DNA of 64,000 nucleotides from JAEZBP01 sp963832725 (GTDB lineage Bacteria > Myxococcota_A > Polyangia > Polyangiales > Sandaracinaceae): the NCBI GenBank assembly GCA_963832725.1, contig CAWHVG010000001.1, positions 1,240,001 to 1,304,000 of the forward strand, given 5' to 3'. A model generated the notes under the pieces. It saw only the letters and a list, made by a program, of their open reading frames with translations, was not told the DNA's origin and ran no database searches. Shown here piece after piece: positions 26,934-35,753 of this stretch; the first letter of the stretch is position 1, and the number at the start of each line of letters is the position of its first letter. Both the position numbers and the translations under genes were made by a program.

Positions 26934-27440
26934 ATGCAGGCTCGCAAGCAGCAGCAGTTCAAGGTAGGCGACAAGGCCGTCTACCCGGCCAAGGGCGTCG
27001 CGGAGGTCGTCTCCATCGAGGAGAAGGACATCGCGGGCAACCGGCAGAAGTTCTACGTGCTCCGTCTCCTCGACACCGAGCACAAGATCATGGTCCCGGT
27101 CGCGAACGCCAACAACATCGGCCTGCGTCCGCCGATCTCCGAGCAGGAGATCCAGAACCTGTTCGAGATCCTCAAGGAACAGACGATCGCGTTCGACAAC
27201 CAGACGTGGAACCGCCGATACCGCGGATTCATGGACAAGATCAAGACCGGCTCCGTCTACGACGTGGCCGAGGTGCTCCGCGATCTCTACCGGCTGAAGG
27301 CCGAGAAGTCGCTGTCCTTCGGCGAGCGCCAGATGCTCGAGAAGGCCCGTTCGCTCATCGTGAAGGAGATCGCTGTCGCTCGCCGGCGCAGCGAGGACAA
27401 CGTCCGCGCCGAGATCGAGGCGATCTTCGAGTCCAACTGA
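26934..27440 (+). CDS. cdnL: CdnL/CarD-family RNA polymerase-binding regulator
   Basis: The 168-residue protein opens with QARKQQQFKVGDKAVYPAKG, typical of CarD/CdnL Tudor-like domains that bind the RNA polymerase beta subunit. The C-terminal half is helical with TWNRRYRGFMDKIKTGSVYD and a second helix bundle (SLSFGERQMLEKARSLIVKE). In Myxococcus CdnL is essential and stimulates promoter open-complex formation at rRNA and housekeeping genes. Length and lack of the AT-hook tail fit CdnL rather than CarD. A long 5' region precedes it, and rng follows after 197 bp. Confidence 0.92.
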   Translation: MQARKQQQFKVGDKAVYPAKGVAEVVSIEEKDIAGNRQKFYVLRLLDTEHKIMVPVANANNIGLRPPISEQEIQNLFEILKEQTIAFDNQTWNRRYRGFMDKIKTGSVYDVAEVLRDLYRLKAEKSLSFGERQMLEKARSLIVKEIAVARRRSEDNVRAEIEAIFESN

Positions 27441-27478
27441 GGCCCCGCGACGGCTGGCCACCTCGGGCCCGGCCCGCC

Positions 27479-27499
27479 CTCCTCGCCCGGCGCGAGGAG
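27479..27499 (+). terminator. Possible terminator hairpin after cdnL
   Basis: The arms ctcctcg and cgaggag, separated by seven bases, lie 39 bp after the cdnL stop. There is no T-run, so it could be only a weak or factor-dependent end. Confidence 0.3.
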
Positions 27500-27637
27500 T
27501 GACGGCGCCGCCAATCGGCTCTCGGGCCGCTCGCGGCGCGTCATTTGGCGCAACGTGGCGAAGGGCAGCGTTCCTGGAGCGCTGACCGGCTTGGCCACGA
27601 GGGGGACCGGACGTCGCGCTCATCGGAGCGACACGCG

Positions 27638-29164
27638 ATGGCGAACAACACCATTGTGATCAGCGTCGACGTGGGCGAGACCCGCGTGGCCCTGATCGAG
27701 AACGGCATCCTCGCCGAGCTCTACGTCGAGCGCGAGCGAGACCGCAGCCCCGTCGGCAGCGTCTACCTCGGCAAGGTCACCCGCGTGCTCCCGGGCATGC
27801 AGGCGGCCTTCGTCGACATCGGACTCGACCGGGCAGCCTTCCTCCACGTCGAGGACGTGATCCCGACCAAGGACTTCGACCAGCTCGTCAGCAAGGCGGA
27901 CGACGGGGACGACGAGGACGACGGCATCGAGAAGCGCCGCGGGCGCGTGACCCGTAAGACGCCGATCCGCGACGTGCTCAAGGAGGGCCAGCAGATCGTG
28001 GTGCAGGTCTCCAAGGGCCCGATCAGCACCAAGGGCGCGCGGGTCACCAGCCACGTCTCACTGCCGGGCCGCTACGTCGTCTACATGCCGACGATCGAGC
28101 ACGTCGGCGTGAGCAAGCGGATCGGCCACGAGCGCGAGCGCAAGCGCTTGCGCGAGGTGATCGAGAGCGTGAAGCCGCCGCAGGGCGGGCTGATCGTCCG
28201 CACCGTCGCGCAGGGTCTGACCAAGGGCGGGTTGAAGGCCGACGTGGGCTACCTGGTCAAGACCTGGGAGAAGGTCGTCGAGAAGCAGAAAAGCACCAAG
28301 CGGGCTCCCGCCCTGCTCTCCCAGGAGCTCGACATCGTCTGCCGCACCGCCCGCAATCTCTTCACCGAGGACGTGGCGAAGATCGTCATCGACGATCCCG
28401 AGGAGCACGAGCGGCTGCGCTCCTTCGTGGACGCGTTCATGCCGGAGCGGGCCAACGACGTGGAGCTCTTCGGTGGCAGCGACCCGATCATGGACGCGTT
28501 CGGGCTCGAGGAAGAGGTCGCGCGGGCGCTCTCGCGCAAGGTCCCGCTGCCCTCGGGCGGCTACCTGATCATCGACCAGGCCGAGGCGCTGACCGCCATC
28601 GACGTCAACACCGGCCGCTTCACCGGCAAGGGCAAGGACGTCGAGGAGACGATCTTCCAGACCAACCTCGAGGCGGTGAAGGAGATCGGCTACCAGCTGC
28701 GCTTCCGGAACATCGGCGGCCTCATCGTGCTCGACTTCATCGACATGGAGAAGGCGGGCCACCGCGAGAAGGTCTACCGGGCCCTGCTCAAGGTGCTGAA
28801 GCAGGACAAGTCGAAGACGACCGCCGTGCGTATCAGCGAGCTCGGCCTCGTCGAGATGACCCGCAAGCGCACCCGCGAGTCGCTGGGGCGGACGCTCTAC
28901 GAGCCCTGCTTCTACTGCGACGGCACCGGGCAGCTCATGAGCAAGACCACGATCTGCCACGAGATCCTCCGGCAGATCCGGCGCGAGAAGGACTCGCTGC
29001 CCGGCTTCAAGGTCGTGGTCAACGCCCACCCGGCCATCTGCGACATGCTGCAGCGCGAGGAGAAGAGCGCGCTCATGCGCGCCAGCGCGCGGTACGCGAG
29101 GCAGATCGTGGTACAAGCCCGGAAGGACTATCATCTGGAGCAGTTCGACCTGAGCGGGCAGTAG
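27638..29164 (+). CDS. rng: Ribonuclease E/G-family endoribonuclease
   Basis: The 508-residue enzyme starts at ATG 27638 (MANNTIVISVDVGETRVALI). It contains an S1-like RNA-binding domain (YLGKVTRVLPGMQAAFVDIG), a charged insertion (DDGDDEDDG) and the catalytic DNase I-like core. Metal-binding Asp residues are visible in AIDVNTGRF and VLDFIDMEK. The zinc-link region has CFYCDGTGQL. It cleaves single-stranded RNA for rRNA and mRNA maturation. At 508 residues it is RNase G-like and lacks the long C-terminal scaffold of RNase E. PilZ and J-like genes follow closely on the same strand. Confidence 0.94.
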   Translation: MANNTIVISVDVGETRVALIENGILAELYVERERDRSPVGSVYLGKVTRVLPGMQAAFVDIGLDRAAFLHVEDVIPTKDFDQLVSKADDGDDEDDGIEKRRGRVTRKTPIRDVLKEGQQIVVQVSKGPISTKGARVTSHVSLPGRYVVYMPTIEHVGVSKRIGHERERKRLREVIESVKPPQGGLIVRTVAQGLTKGGLKADVGYLVKTWEKVVEKQKSTKRAPALLSQELDIVCRTARNLFTEDVAKIVIDDPEEHERLRSFVDAFMPERANDVELFGGSDPIMDAFGLEEEVARALSRKVPLPSGGYLIIDQAEALTAIDVNTGRFTGKGKDVEETIFQTNLEAVKEIGYQLRFRNIGGLIVLDFIDMEKAGHREKVYRALLKVLKQDKSKTTAVRISELGLVEMTRKRTRESLGRTLYEPCFYCDGTGQLMSKTTICHEILRQIRREKDSLPGFKVVVNAHPAICDMLQREEKSALMRASARYARQIVVQARKDYHLEQFDLSGQ

Positions 29165-29197
29165 ACCGCGCGGGGGTTGGCTCAGGAGGCGGTCGGC

Positions 29198-29536
29198 ATG
29201 TCGGGAGAGAGCGCAGACGACGAGAAGCGGCAGCAGGAGCGCGTCACGATCAACAAGGAGTTCGAGTCGTTCGACGCGTTCATCCACGAGTACGTGACCA
29301 ACATCTCCCGAACCGGCGTCTTCGTGAAGAGCAAGAAGCCGCTGCCGGTGGGCACGCGCGTGAACCTCAAGTTCACGGTCATCATGGACGACATCGAGAC
29401 GATCGAGGGAGTCGGCCAGGTCGTGCGCGTCCAGGAGGACCCGCCGGGAATGGGCGTGGTCTTCACCGACCTGAGCCAGTACTCGCAGCACCTCATCGAG
29501 CGCCTCTTGACCTTGCCGCCCGGCGAAGAGGGCTGA
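29198..29536 (+). CDS. PilZ-domain protein
   Basis: The 112-residue PilZ-like protein begins at ATG 29198, after the caggagg site. Its core is EYVTNISRTGVFVKS (the N/D-x-S-x-x-G part of the cyclic-di-GMP motif), followed by TRVNLKFTVIMDD and the closing GMGVVF strand. The usual upstream RxxxR is degenerate (ERVTINKEF), so cyclic-di-GMP binding is uncertain. This small Cys-free PilZ form recurs in myxobacteria. It sits 33 bp after rng and 15 bp before the next gene, suggesting cotranscription. Confidence 0.85.
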   Translation: MSGESADDEKRQQERVTINKEFESFDAFIHEYVTNISRTGVFVKSKKPLPVGTRVNLKFTVIMDDIETIEGVGQVVRVQEDPPGMGVVFTDLSQYSQHLIERLLTLPPGEEG

Positions 29537-29551
29537 GCACCTGCGAGGGCC

Positions 29552-29899
29552 ATGCGGATCGCGGGAAAGCGCCTTTCCGAGCTGACGGACCAGGAGCTCG
29601 AAACCGAGCTGCAGCGGCGCCGTCGTCTGCGCGGCAACCACCGCGGCACGGAGCCGGAGCGTGAGTCGCGCGGGCTGGCCGCTGCGGTCGAGCGGGCGAA
29701 CACCCGCCAGTGGTACGCGAACCTCGAGCTCGAGCCGGGCGCGACGCTCGCCGACGTGAAGGACGCGTACCAGCGGCTGATGGCCAAGTACGATCCGGAG
29801 AAGCACGCACACGACCCGGACAAGTACCGCGCGGCCAAGGAGCTCGCGCGCGGGCTGACCGAAGCCTACGAACACCTGACCGAGCACCTGCGCCGCTGA
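29552..29899 (+). CDS. Degenerate J-domain protein
   Basis: The 115-residue protein has a basic N-terminus with a short charged region (ELETELQRRRRLRGNHRG). The C-terminal half is shaped like a J-domain: WYANLELEPGATLADVKDAY, RLMAKYDPEKHAHDPDKY, AKELARGLTEAYEHL. Its HPD tripeptide, needed to stimulate DnaK, is missing (YDPEKH stands there). It therefore probably is a J-like scaffold or adaptor. It follows the PilZ gene by 15 bp. Confidence 0.72.
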   Translation: MRIAGKRLSELTDQELETELQRRRRLRGNHRGTEPERESRGLAAAVERANTRQWYANLELEPGATLADVKDAYQRLMAKYDPEKHAHDPDKYRAAKELARGLTEAYEHLTEHLRR

Positions 29900-30109
29900 T
29901 CGCGTCGCTCACCCGCCGGCGATAGCTCCGCCTCCTCGCTCGCGCGCGGTGACCGGCGGCCGCTCCGAATGCAGCAAGCGTGGCGTACGCGCGCCGTGTG
30001 CGCGTGGCGGAGGGGCGAGCCACCGCGACCCGCCGGGCGATCATGCGCGGCAGCCCATCGCGAGCAAACGCCGCACGATCATGCGGCAGCCCCAGCACCA
30101 ACAAGAAAG

Positions 30110-30598
30110 TCAGCCGACCGGACGCCCCAGCGCGCTCGAGAGCCGCGCCGCAGCCGACTCGGCCTCCTCGGGGCTGAGCCCGTCGAGGAGCAGGACCCGA
30201 CCGCGGTCCTTCACGTACGCGAACACCGTGGAGGTCGGCAGGTTCTGTCCGATGCCGAGCCCTTCAATCTCGTCCGCGGGGACGTCGAGCGGCTCCTCGG
30301 TTCCTTCCACGCTCAGCCGGCCCTGCGCTAGGGCGACGCGGGTCCTCTCGACCGTGCGACGGCCCCCGAAGAAGACCAGCCAGCCGAGCGCCATCACCGC
30401 CACGCTGATGCTGCCGATGGCCGGCGCCGAACGCACGATGACGGCAAACGTGAGCAAGCCGAACGCCAGAAGCCCGGTCAGCGCCGTCACCAGCGGCGAG
30501 CGGAAGCTCCCTCCCGCGATCTGCCCGTCGCTGCGAACAATCTCGAGGTCCACCTCGGCTGCCCGGCGCACCAGGAGGTTGCCCACACGCTCTTCCAT
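30110..30598 (-). CDS. Membrane protein of unknown function with two transmembrane helices
   Basis: The protein is about 162 residues from the ATG at 30598; a GTG at 30616 would add six residues. Two hydrophobic helices (ALTGLLAFGLLTFAVIV and SVAVMALGWLVFFGG) sit between a cytoplasmic N-terminus and a C-terminal region of short strands (VFAYVKDRGRVLLLDGLSPE). No catalytic motif is seen. It lies between convergent and same-strand neighbours with no operon evidence. Confidence 0.7.
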   Translation of the reverse strand: MEERVGNLLVRRAAEVDLEIVRSDGQIAGGSFRSPLVTALTGLLAFGLLTFAVIVRSAPAIGSISVAVMALGWLVFFGGRRTVERTRVALAQGRLSVEGTEEPLDVPADEIEGLGIGQNLPTSTVFAYVKDRGRVLLLDGLSPEEAESAAARLSSALGRPVG

Positions 30599-30684
30599 CG
30601 GCTCGGCGCTCTGCACCGCGTCGATCTAGCGTCAGCCGGCGCCGGCGACCAGCCCTTCACGAGGCCCGGCGGCCGCGAAGGACG

Positions 30685-31641
30685 TCACTCGACCCGCAGG
30701 TAGCCGTTCTTGAGCAGCTTCACCAGGATCTGGCTGGTGTCGAGGTCGCTCGCCAAGCTCTTGTTGAGGATCGTCTCGGTGTGCCCGTAGTTGTACGCGA
30801 GCTGGAGGACGTCGAGATCCTCGGGCGAGAGGTCGCGGAGCGGCGGGATCATCGGCATCGCCAGCGAGATCGTGGCGTGCATCGGGGGCATGTCCGGGCC
30901 CAGCCGGCGGACCTCGTCAATCTGCCGCATGGCCTCCATGAGCAGCCCCTCGGTGCTCATCGAGATGGGCTCGAGGAACTCCCGTTCCTCGGGCGGATCC
31001 ATGTCGAAGGTGCCCTCCTCCCAGGTCAGGATGCGGAAGAGGCTCTTCAGCGGCGCGACGTCGTAGTTGTCGTTCACGGTCGCGTACACGACCTGACCGC
31101 CGTCGAAGAAGATCTTGCCGACGTCCGACTCGGTGCGGATGACCAGCACGCCGCTCTTCTTGCTCGCGCTGAAGAGCTGCATGAGGTCCGGGAGCGGGAT
31201 CTCCGCGATGGAGCCGCTCATCGTGCGCACCTGCGACGTGCGTCGGCCCGCCGCCACGTCCTCCAGGTTGCTCTTGCTCTGATCCGGCGCGCCGCTGTCG
31301 GCGGCGACCAGCTTGATGATGCTGGTGCCGATCAGGATGCGGTCGCCCTCCTGCAGGCGGGCCCGCTTGATCTTCTCCCCGTTGACGAACGTCCCGTTCG
31401 TCGAGCCGAGGTCCTGGATGAAGATCTGATCGCCGGTGACCGTGATCTTCGCGTGACGCCGCGAGACCATGTCCTCCACGAGCACCATGTCGAGCTCGCT
31501 GGAGCGACCGACCACGATCTCCTTGTTGTTCGGCAGCGGGAACTCGCCCCCCTGGTACTTGCCAGAGATGAACCGCAGCGCGTACTGCTTGGCCGGCCGC
31601 GCAGGCGGCGGTGGGGTCATCTTGGGGACCGACGGCTCCAT
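30685..31641 (-). CDS. FHA-DUF4388 signalling protein
   Basis: The 318-residue protein has a short Pro-rich start and an FHA domain (EIVVGRSSELDMVLVEDMVS, QDLGSTNGTFVNGEKIKRAR) at about residues 20-110. A DUF4388 (PATAN-like) domain follows (MSGSIAEIPLPDLMQLFSAS, DVGKIFFDGGQVVYATV). The C-terminal helical region ends in LLKNGYLRVE. DUF4388 occurs with receiver and FHA domains in myxobacterial signalling proteins and is thought to mediate protein contacts. It may read the product of the Ser/Thr kinases. It is divergent from the giant barrel protein gene, with a 379-bp shared gap. Confidence 0.87.
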   Translation of the reverse strand: MEPSVPKMTPPPPARPAKQYALRFISGKYQGGEFPLPNNKEIVVGRSSELDMVLVEDMVSRRHAKITVTGDQIFIQDLGSTNGTFVNGEKIKRARLQEGDRILIGTSIIKLVAADSGAPDQSKSNLEDVAAGRRTSQVRTMSGSIAEIPLPDLMQLFSASKKSGVLVIRTESDVGKIFFDGGQVVYATVNDNYDVAPLKSLFRILTWEEGTFDMDPPEEREFLEPISMSTEGLLMEAMRQIDEVRRLGPDMPPMHATISLAMPMIPPLRDLSPEDLDVLQLAYNYGHTETILNKSLASDLDTSQILVKLLKNGYLRVE

Positions 31642-32020
31642 CCAGGTCTCTCGGGTACGCCTCCGCGATGCTCCTCGGACAGAGCACGACGGGGGTCTGA
31701 GGATCGTCCCTCAGGAAAGCATCTTCCGGGCGCTGCGGTCAAGGAAGAGCGCGGGCACGGGGACGGGAAGCGGGCGCGAATCGAAGGTGCCCCGCCGGGT
31801 CCCGCGACGCAAGCAACGCCTGGTGGCATCCACGCGGCGAAAGCGCCCGCTTGACCCGGGGCGAGGAGCCTACGACCGTTTGCTCCTCGTGCGCCCGACG
31901 ACACCCCGAGCACGACCAATCGAGCACGTCGCAAGGCGCGCGATGAGCCCGGATTTGCCGCTCGCACGAGACGGGAGTCGTCAGACTGTAACATTTTGCC
32001 ACACCCCTGGCTTCCGGCGA
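31642..32020. other. 379-bp divergent gap
   Basis: This gap between the FHA-DUF4388 gene and the metallopeptidase/barrel gene contains no recognised gene. It ends in a short less GC-rich stretch (gactgtaacattttgcc) just before the barrel gene's start at 32021, where a promoter is plausible. No clear -35/-10 pair could be fixed. Confidence 0.4.
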
Positions 32021-34939
32021 ATGGGAGCGGATCGGTGCCCTGGGTCCCGAATCCGCCCACGCCCACCCTGGGCCCTGTGGGCGGCGCTGCTGATCCTCGG
32101 GGCTGCGGCCACGGCCCGGGCGCAGCCCTCCGATCCGAATCTCACGTGGCGAACCATCGACACGCCCCACTTCACCATCCACTACTACGTCCCGCTCGGG
32201 ATGCTGGCCCGGCGGCTGGCGGTGGTGGCGGAGCGCGCGAACTCCGCGGTGGCCGACGTCATGGGCTACCAGGGCGGGCGCCGCACCCACATCGTGCTCA
32301 CCGACGAGACCGACGACGCCAACGGCTCGGCGACGGCGCTGCCCTACAACGTCATCCGCCTCTACGCGACGGCGCCCGACGCGCTCTCACCGCTGGGCGA
32401 CTACGACGACTGGCTGAACATCCTCGTCACCCACGAGCACACCCACATCGTCCACCTCGACCAATGGGGCGGGGTCGCGTCGATCATCAACATGATCCTC
32501 GGCAAGGTCTACGCCCCGAACATGGTGCAGCCGCGCTGGGTGCTGGAAGGGATCGCGGTCTGGCAGGAGAGCGAGCGGACGGCGGGCGGGCGCCTGCGCT
32601 CGACCATGTTCGACATGTACCTGCGCATGGACGCGCTCGAGGACCGCTTCTTCGACATCGACCAGATGTCGAACATCGCCGACCGCTGGCCGCACGGGAA
32701 CGTCTGGTACCTCTACGGCTCGCAGTTCATCGAGTACATCGCGAACCGCTTCGGGCGGGAGGCCATCGCCACCATCGCCCGCGCCTACGGCGACTCGGTG
32801 ATCCCCTGGGGGCTGAACCGTGTGGCTCGCCGCGCCACGGGCCACGGCTTCGTCGAGCTCTACCAGGACTTCCTGACCGAGAAGCGCAGGCACTACGAGG
32901 CGCAGCGCGACCACGTGATCGCCGGCGGGCGCGTGGAAGGCGAGCGGATCACCTTCCACGGCGAGGTGGCGCGCTTACCCCGCTTCACGCGCGACGGCCG
33001 GGTGACCTATTGGCGCGCCGACGCCCGCTCGCGCACCCGGGTGATGGCGTTCGATCTGGAGCACCCCGATGCGCAGCGGACCTGGGCGCGCGCGTGGGGC
33101 GACCCGGGCTACGCCATCGACGCGGATGCGCGCGCGGTCTACTTCACGCGGCCCGACAACCTGCGCGACATCTACATCTTCCACGACCTCTTCCGCCGCG
33201 ACCTCGAGAGCGGGCACATCGCGCGGCTGACGACGGGGCTGCGCGCTCGCGAGCCGGACCTCTCGCCCGACGGGCGCCGCATCGCGTTCACGATCAACCA
33301 GGCCGGCACGACGCACCTCGTCGTCGCGGATACCGACGACATCCAGGGCACCGCGCGCCGGCTGGTCATCAGCCCGCGCTACGACCAGGTCTACAACCCA
33401 CGCTTCTCGCCCGACGGGCGCACGATCGCGTTCTCGCGCTGGCAGCGCGGCGGCTACCGCGACATCGCACTGGTGGAGGTCGAAAGCGGCCGCGTCATCC
33501 CGCTGACCCACGACCGCGCGCTCGACACGGGCCCGACCTGGTCCGCCGACGGGCGGAAGGTCTACTTCAGCTCCGACCGAAGCGGCATCGCGAACATCTA
33601 CGCCTACCACCTGTCGAGCGGCCTGCTGCGCCAGGTCACGAACGTGGTCTCCGGCGCCTATCAGCCCGCCGTCTCGCCCGACGGGGATCACTTGGTCTAC
33701 GTCGGCTACACCAGCTGGGGCTTCGACCTCTTCCATCTCGATCTTCGCGGCGTGCACGAGCGGCCGGCGCCGCCCTACGTCGACACGCGACCGCCGCCGA
33801 CGGTCGACGACGCCATCTGGAACGGTCCGAGCCGCGACTACCAGCCGCTCGAGACGCTCTGGCCGCGCTCCTGGCTCGCGGACCTGACCAACGACGGGTT
33901 CGGGCCGGCCATCGGCGTGACCGTCTCGGGCCGGGACCTCGCCGGCTGGCATCGCTGGGCAGTCCGCGCGACCACCGGCCTCTCGCGCGGAACGATGAAC
34001 GCCGACCTCGACTACGAGTACCGGCGAATGCCGCTGGTGATCGGCGCCCACGTCTACCACCACATCACGCCGCGACGCGGTTTCCTGGTCGGCGGGCAGG
34101 AGCAGGGATGGATCCAGCGCTCGATCGGTGGTCAGCTCCGGCTCTCGTACACGATCCCACGCACCTTCGCGAGCCAGCAGTTCGCCGTGAGCTGGAACCC
34201 TCGACTGACGGAGGCGGCGGAGCCGCTGGTCGCACCGCTCGACCCGAACCAGGCGCCGCCGGTCTATCCGATCAACGGCTTCCACTCCGAAGTGCGGGCG
34301 AGCTACCGCTTCTCCACCCTCGAGCGCTACACCTACGACATCAGCCCCAGCAACGGGACCGCTTTGGCGCTGACGGGCGGGCTCCAGGACCCCATCTTCG
34401 GCAGTCAGTTCCGCTCGGTCGCGCTCACCTGGGACCTGCGCCAGTACCTGCCGATGCCGTGGCTCCGCCATCACGTCCTGGCGCTGCACTACGCGGGCGG
34501 CATCTCCGGCGGGCAGGTCGGACAGCGCACCGTGTTCTCGGTCGGAGGCTTCCCCAACGCCAACATCATCGACGGGCTGATCAACGGCGCCGTGCTCGGC
34601 GGCGCGGCGCTGCGAGGCTACCCGGCGTACTCGCGGAGCGGGACGCAGTACCACCTGGTGCAGGCCGAGTACCGCTTCCCGGTCTGGCGCGTGAACCACG
34701 GGATCCTGACGCTGCCGGTCTACGTGAACCGCATCCACGCGGCCGCGTTCGTCGACGCGGGCAACGCCTTCAACGGCTCGCCCGACTTCTCGGCGATCCG
34801 GGTGGGGGTCGGCGCGCAGGTGATGATCGACTTCACCCTCGGCTACGTGCTGCCGTTCACGCTGCGGATCGGCTACGCGCGAGGGCTGATGGCCGGCGGC
34901 ATCGACCAGGTCTACGGGCACCTGGGAGTGGGCTTCTGA
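32021..34939 (+). CDS. Exported metallopeptidase/beta-propeller/outer-membrane-barrel protein
   Basis: From the ATG at 32021 the 972-residue protein has a signal peptide (WALWAALLILGAAATARA). A gluzincin-like domain follows, with HEHTH at 138-142 and a downstream EGIAVWQES that can supply the third zinc ligand (Glu176). Next are several PD40/TolB-like propeller blades (EPDLSPDGRRIAFT, NPRFSPDGRTIAFS, QPAVSPDGDHLVYV). A C-terminal region rich in alternating aromatic strands follows, with QYRFPVWRV-like features. It ends in the outer-membrane signature (YGHLGVGF), so a BamA/TamA-like barrel is likely. The three-part layout suggests a surface or periplasmic protease held in the outer membrane. 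The substrate is unknown. Confidence 0.83.
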   Translation: MGADRCPGSRIRPRPPWALWAALLILGAAATARAQPSDPNLTWRTIDTPHFTIHYYVPLGMLARRLAVVAERANSAVADVMGYQGGRRTHIVLTDETDDANGSATALPYNVIRLYATAPDALSPLGDYDDWLNILVTHEHTHIVHLDQWGGVASIINMILGKVYAPNMVQPRWVLEGIAVWQESERTAGGRLRSTMFDMYLRMDALEDRFFDIDQMSNIADRWPHGNVWYLYGSQFIEYIANRFGREAIATIARAYGDSVIPWGLNRVARRATGHGFVELYQDFLTEKRRHYEAQRDHVIAGGRVEGERITFHGEVARLPRFTRDGRVTYWRADARSRTRVMAFDLEHPDAQRTWARAWGDPGYAIDADARAVYFTRPDNLRDIYIFHDLFRRDLESGHIARLTTGLRAREPDLSPDGRRIAFTINQAGTTHLVVADTDDIQGTARRLVISPRYDQVYNPRFSPDGRTIAFSRWQRGGYRDIALVEVESGRVIPLTHDRALDTGPTWSADGRKVYFSSDRSGIANIYAYHLSSGLLRQVTNVVSGAYQPAVSPDGDHLVYVGYTSWGFDLFHLDLRGVHERPAPPYVDTRPPPTVDDAIWNGPSRDYQPLETLWPRSWLADLTNDGFGPAIGVTVSGRDLAGWHRWAVRATTGLSRGTMNADLDYEYRRMPLVIGAHVYHHITPRRGFLVGGQEQGWIQRSIGGQLRLSYTIPRTFASQQFAVSWNPRLTEAAEPLVAPLDPNQAPPVYPINGFHSEVRASYRFSTLERYTYDISPSNGTALALTGGLQDPIFGSQFRSVALTWDLRQYLPMPWLRHHVLALHYAGGISGGQVGQRTVFSVGGFPNANIIDGLINGAVLGGAALRGYPAYSRSGTQYHLVQAEYRFPVWRVNHGILTLPVYVNRIHAAAFVDAGNAFNGSPDFSAIRVGVGAQVMIDFTLGYVLPFTLRIGYARGLMAGGIDQVYGHLGVGF

Positions 34940-35073
34940 GTCCGTCTCGAGCGCGGTCGAGGGGTCGGACCGAGGCCCACGATAGCGACGGTCCCTGGCT
35001 CGAGGCGCCGTGAGGAGTCACGGCCGGCGACGCTGCGGATGGGTCGTCTCGGCCGCGGGACGACGGGAGACCT

Positions 35074-35631
35074 TCAGATCTCCATGATGTCCTTCTCTTT
35101 GCGCGCGACGATCTCGTCGACCTTGGCCGTGCCCTCCTGCACGATGGCCTCGAGCTTCTTCATCGCACGATCGACCTCGTCCTCGCCGGCCTCGCCTTCC
35201 TTCTTGAGCGTCTCCAGGATGTCCTTGGCGTCGTGGCGGGCGGCGCGGATGGCGACGCGGCACTTCTCCCCGTAGTCGCGGGCGAGCTTCACGATGTCGC
35301 GGCGCCGCTCCTCGGTCAGCATCGGGATCGGCAGGCGGATGACCTCGCCGTCGTTCTGCGGGTTGAGCTCGATCGGGGAGGTCTGGATGGCGCGCTCGAT
35401 GAGCGAGATCGCCGAACGGTCCCACGGCTTGATCATGAGCATGCGCGCCTCGGGCACCGTCACGCTCGCCATCTGGTTGAGGGGCGTCGGCGTGCCGTAG
35501 TAGTCGACCCGGATCGACTCGAGCATGTCCGGGTTCGCGCGCCCCGTGCGCAGCTTGGTGAGGTCGCGCCTGAGCGCGTCGTGGGCCTTTTCCATTCCGC
35601 CCTGAAGCTCTTCGAGGGTCTCGTCGATCAT
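35074..35631 (-). CDS. frr: Ribosome recycling factor
   Basis: The 185-residue factor (MIDETLEELQGGMEKAHDAL...) has the long-helix domain with LRTGRANPDMLESIRVDYYG and the C-terminal helices RRRDIVKLARDYGEKCRVAI. Together with EF-G it splits the post-termination ribosome. The length equals the usual 185. It is the last gene of rpsB-tsf-pyrH-frr on the minus strand. Confidence 0.97.
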   Translation of the reverse strand: MIDETLEELQGGMEKAHDALRRDLTKLRTGRANPDMLESIRVDYYGTPTPLNQMASVTVPEARMLMIKPWDRSAISLIERAIQTSPIELNPQNDGEVIRLPIPMLTEERRRDIVKLARDYGEKCRVAIRAARHDAKDILETLKKEGEAGEDEVDRAMKKLEAIVQEGTAKVDEIVARKEKDIMEI

Positions 35632-35753
35632 CTTGCTCTCCTCGGTCGCGCGTACGCTCTGAGTGGTCGAGCACCCGAAGCGTTGGGGACTCGGATTCGG
35701 CCCTCGGGCCGGCCGGGATACTAGCCTCGCCGCTCGCTCGGGGGAACCCGCGC

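Noticed and set aside
28058..29887. 609-residue minus-strand ORF over rng
   Set aside because: It mirrors a highly conserved RNase G gene, has no family signature and is a shadow of strong GC3 bias.
30039..30100. Direct repeat gatcatgcg...gcagccc in the gap at 29900-30109
   Set aside because: Two short matches of about 15 bases only; below what I would call a repeat family.
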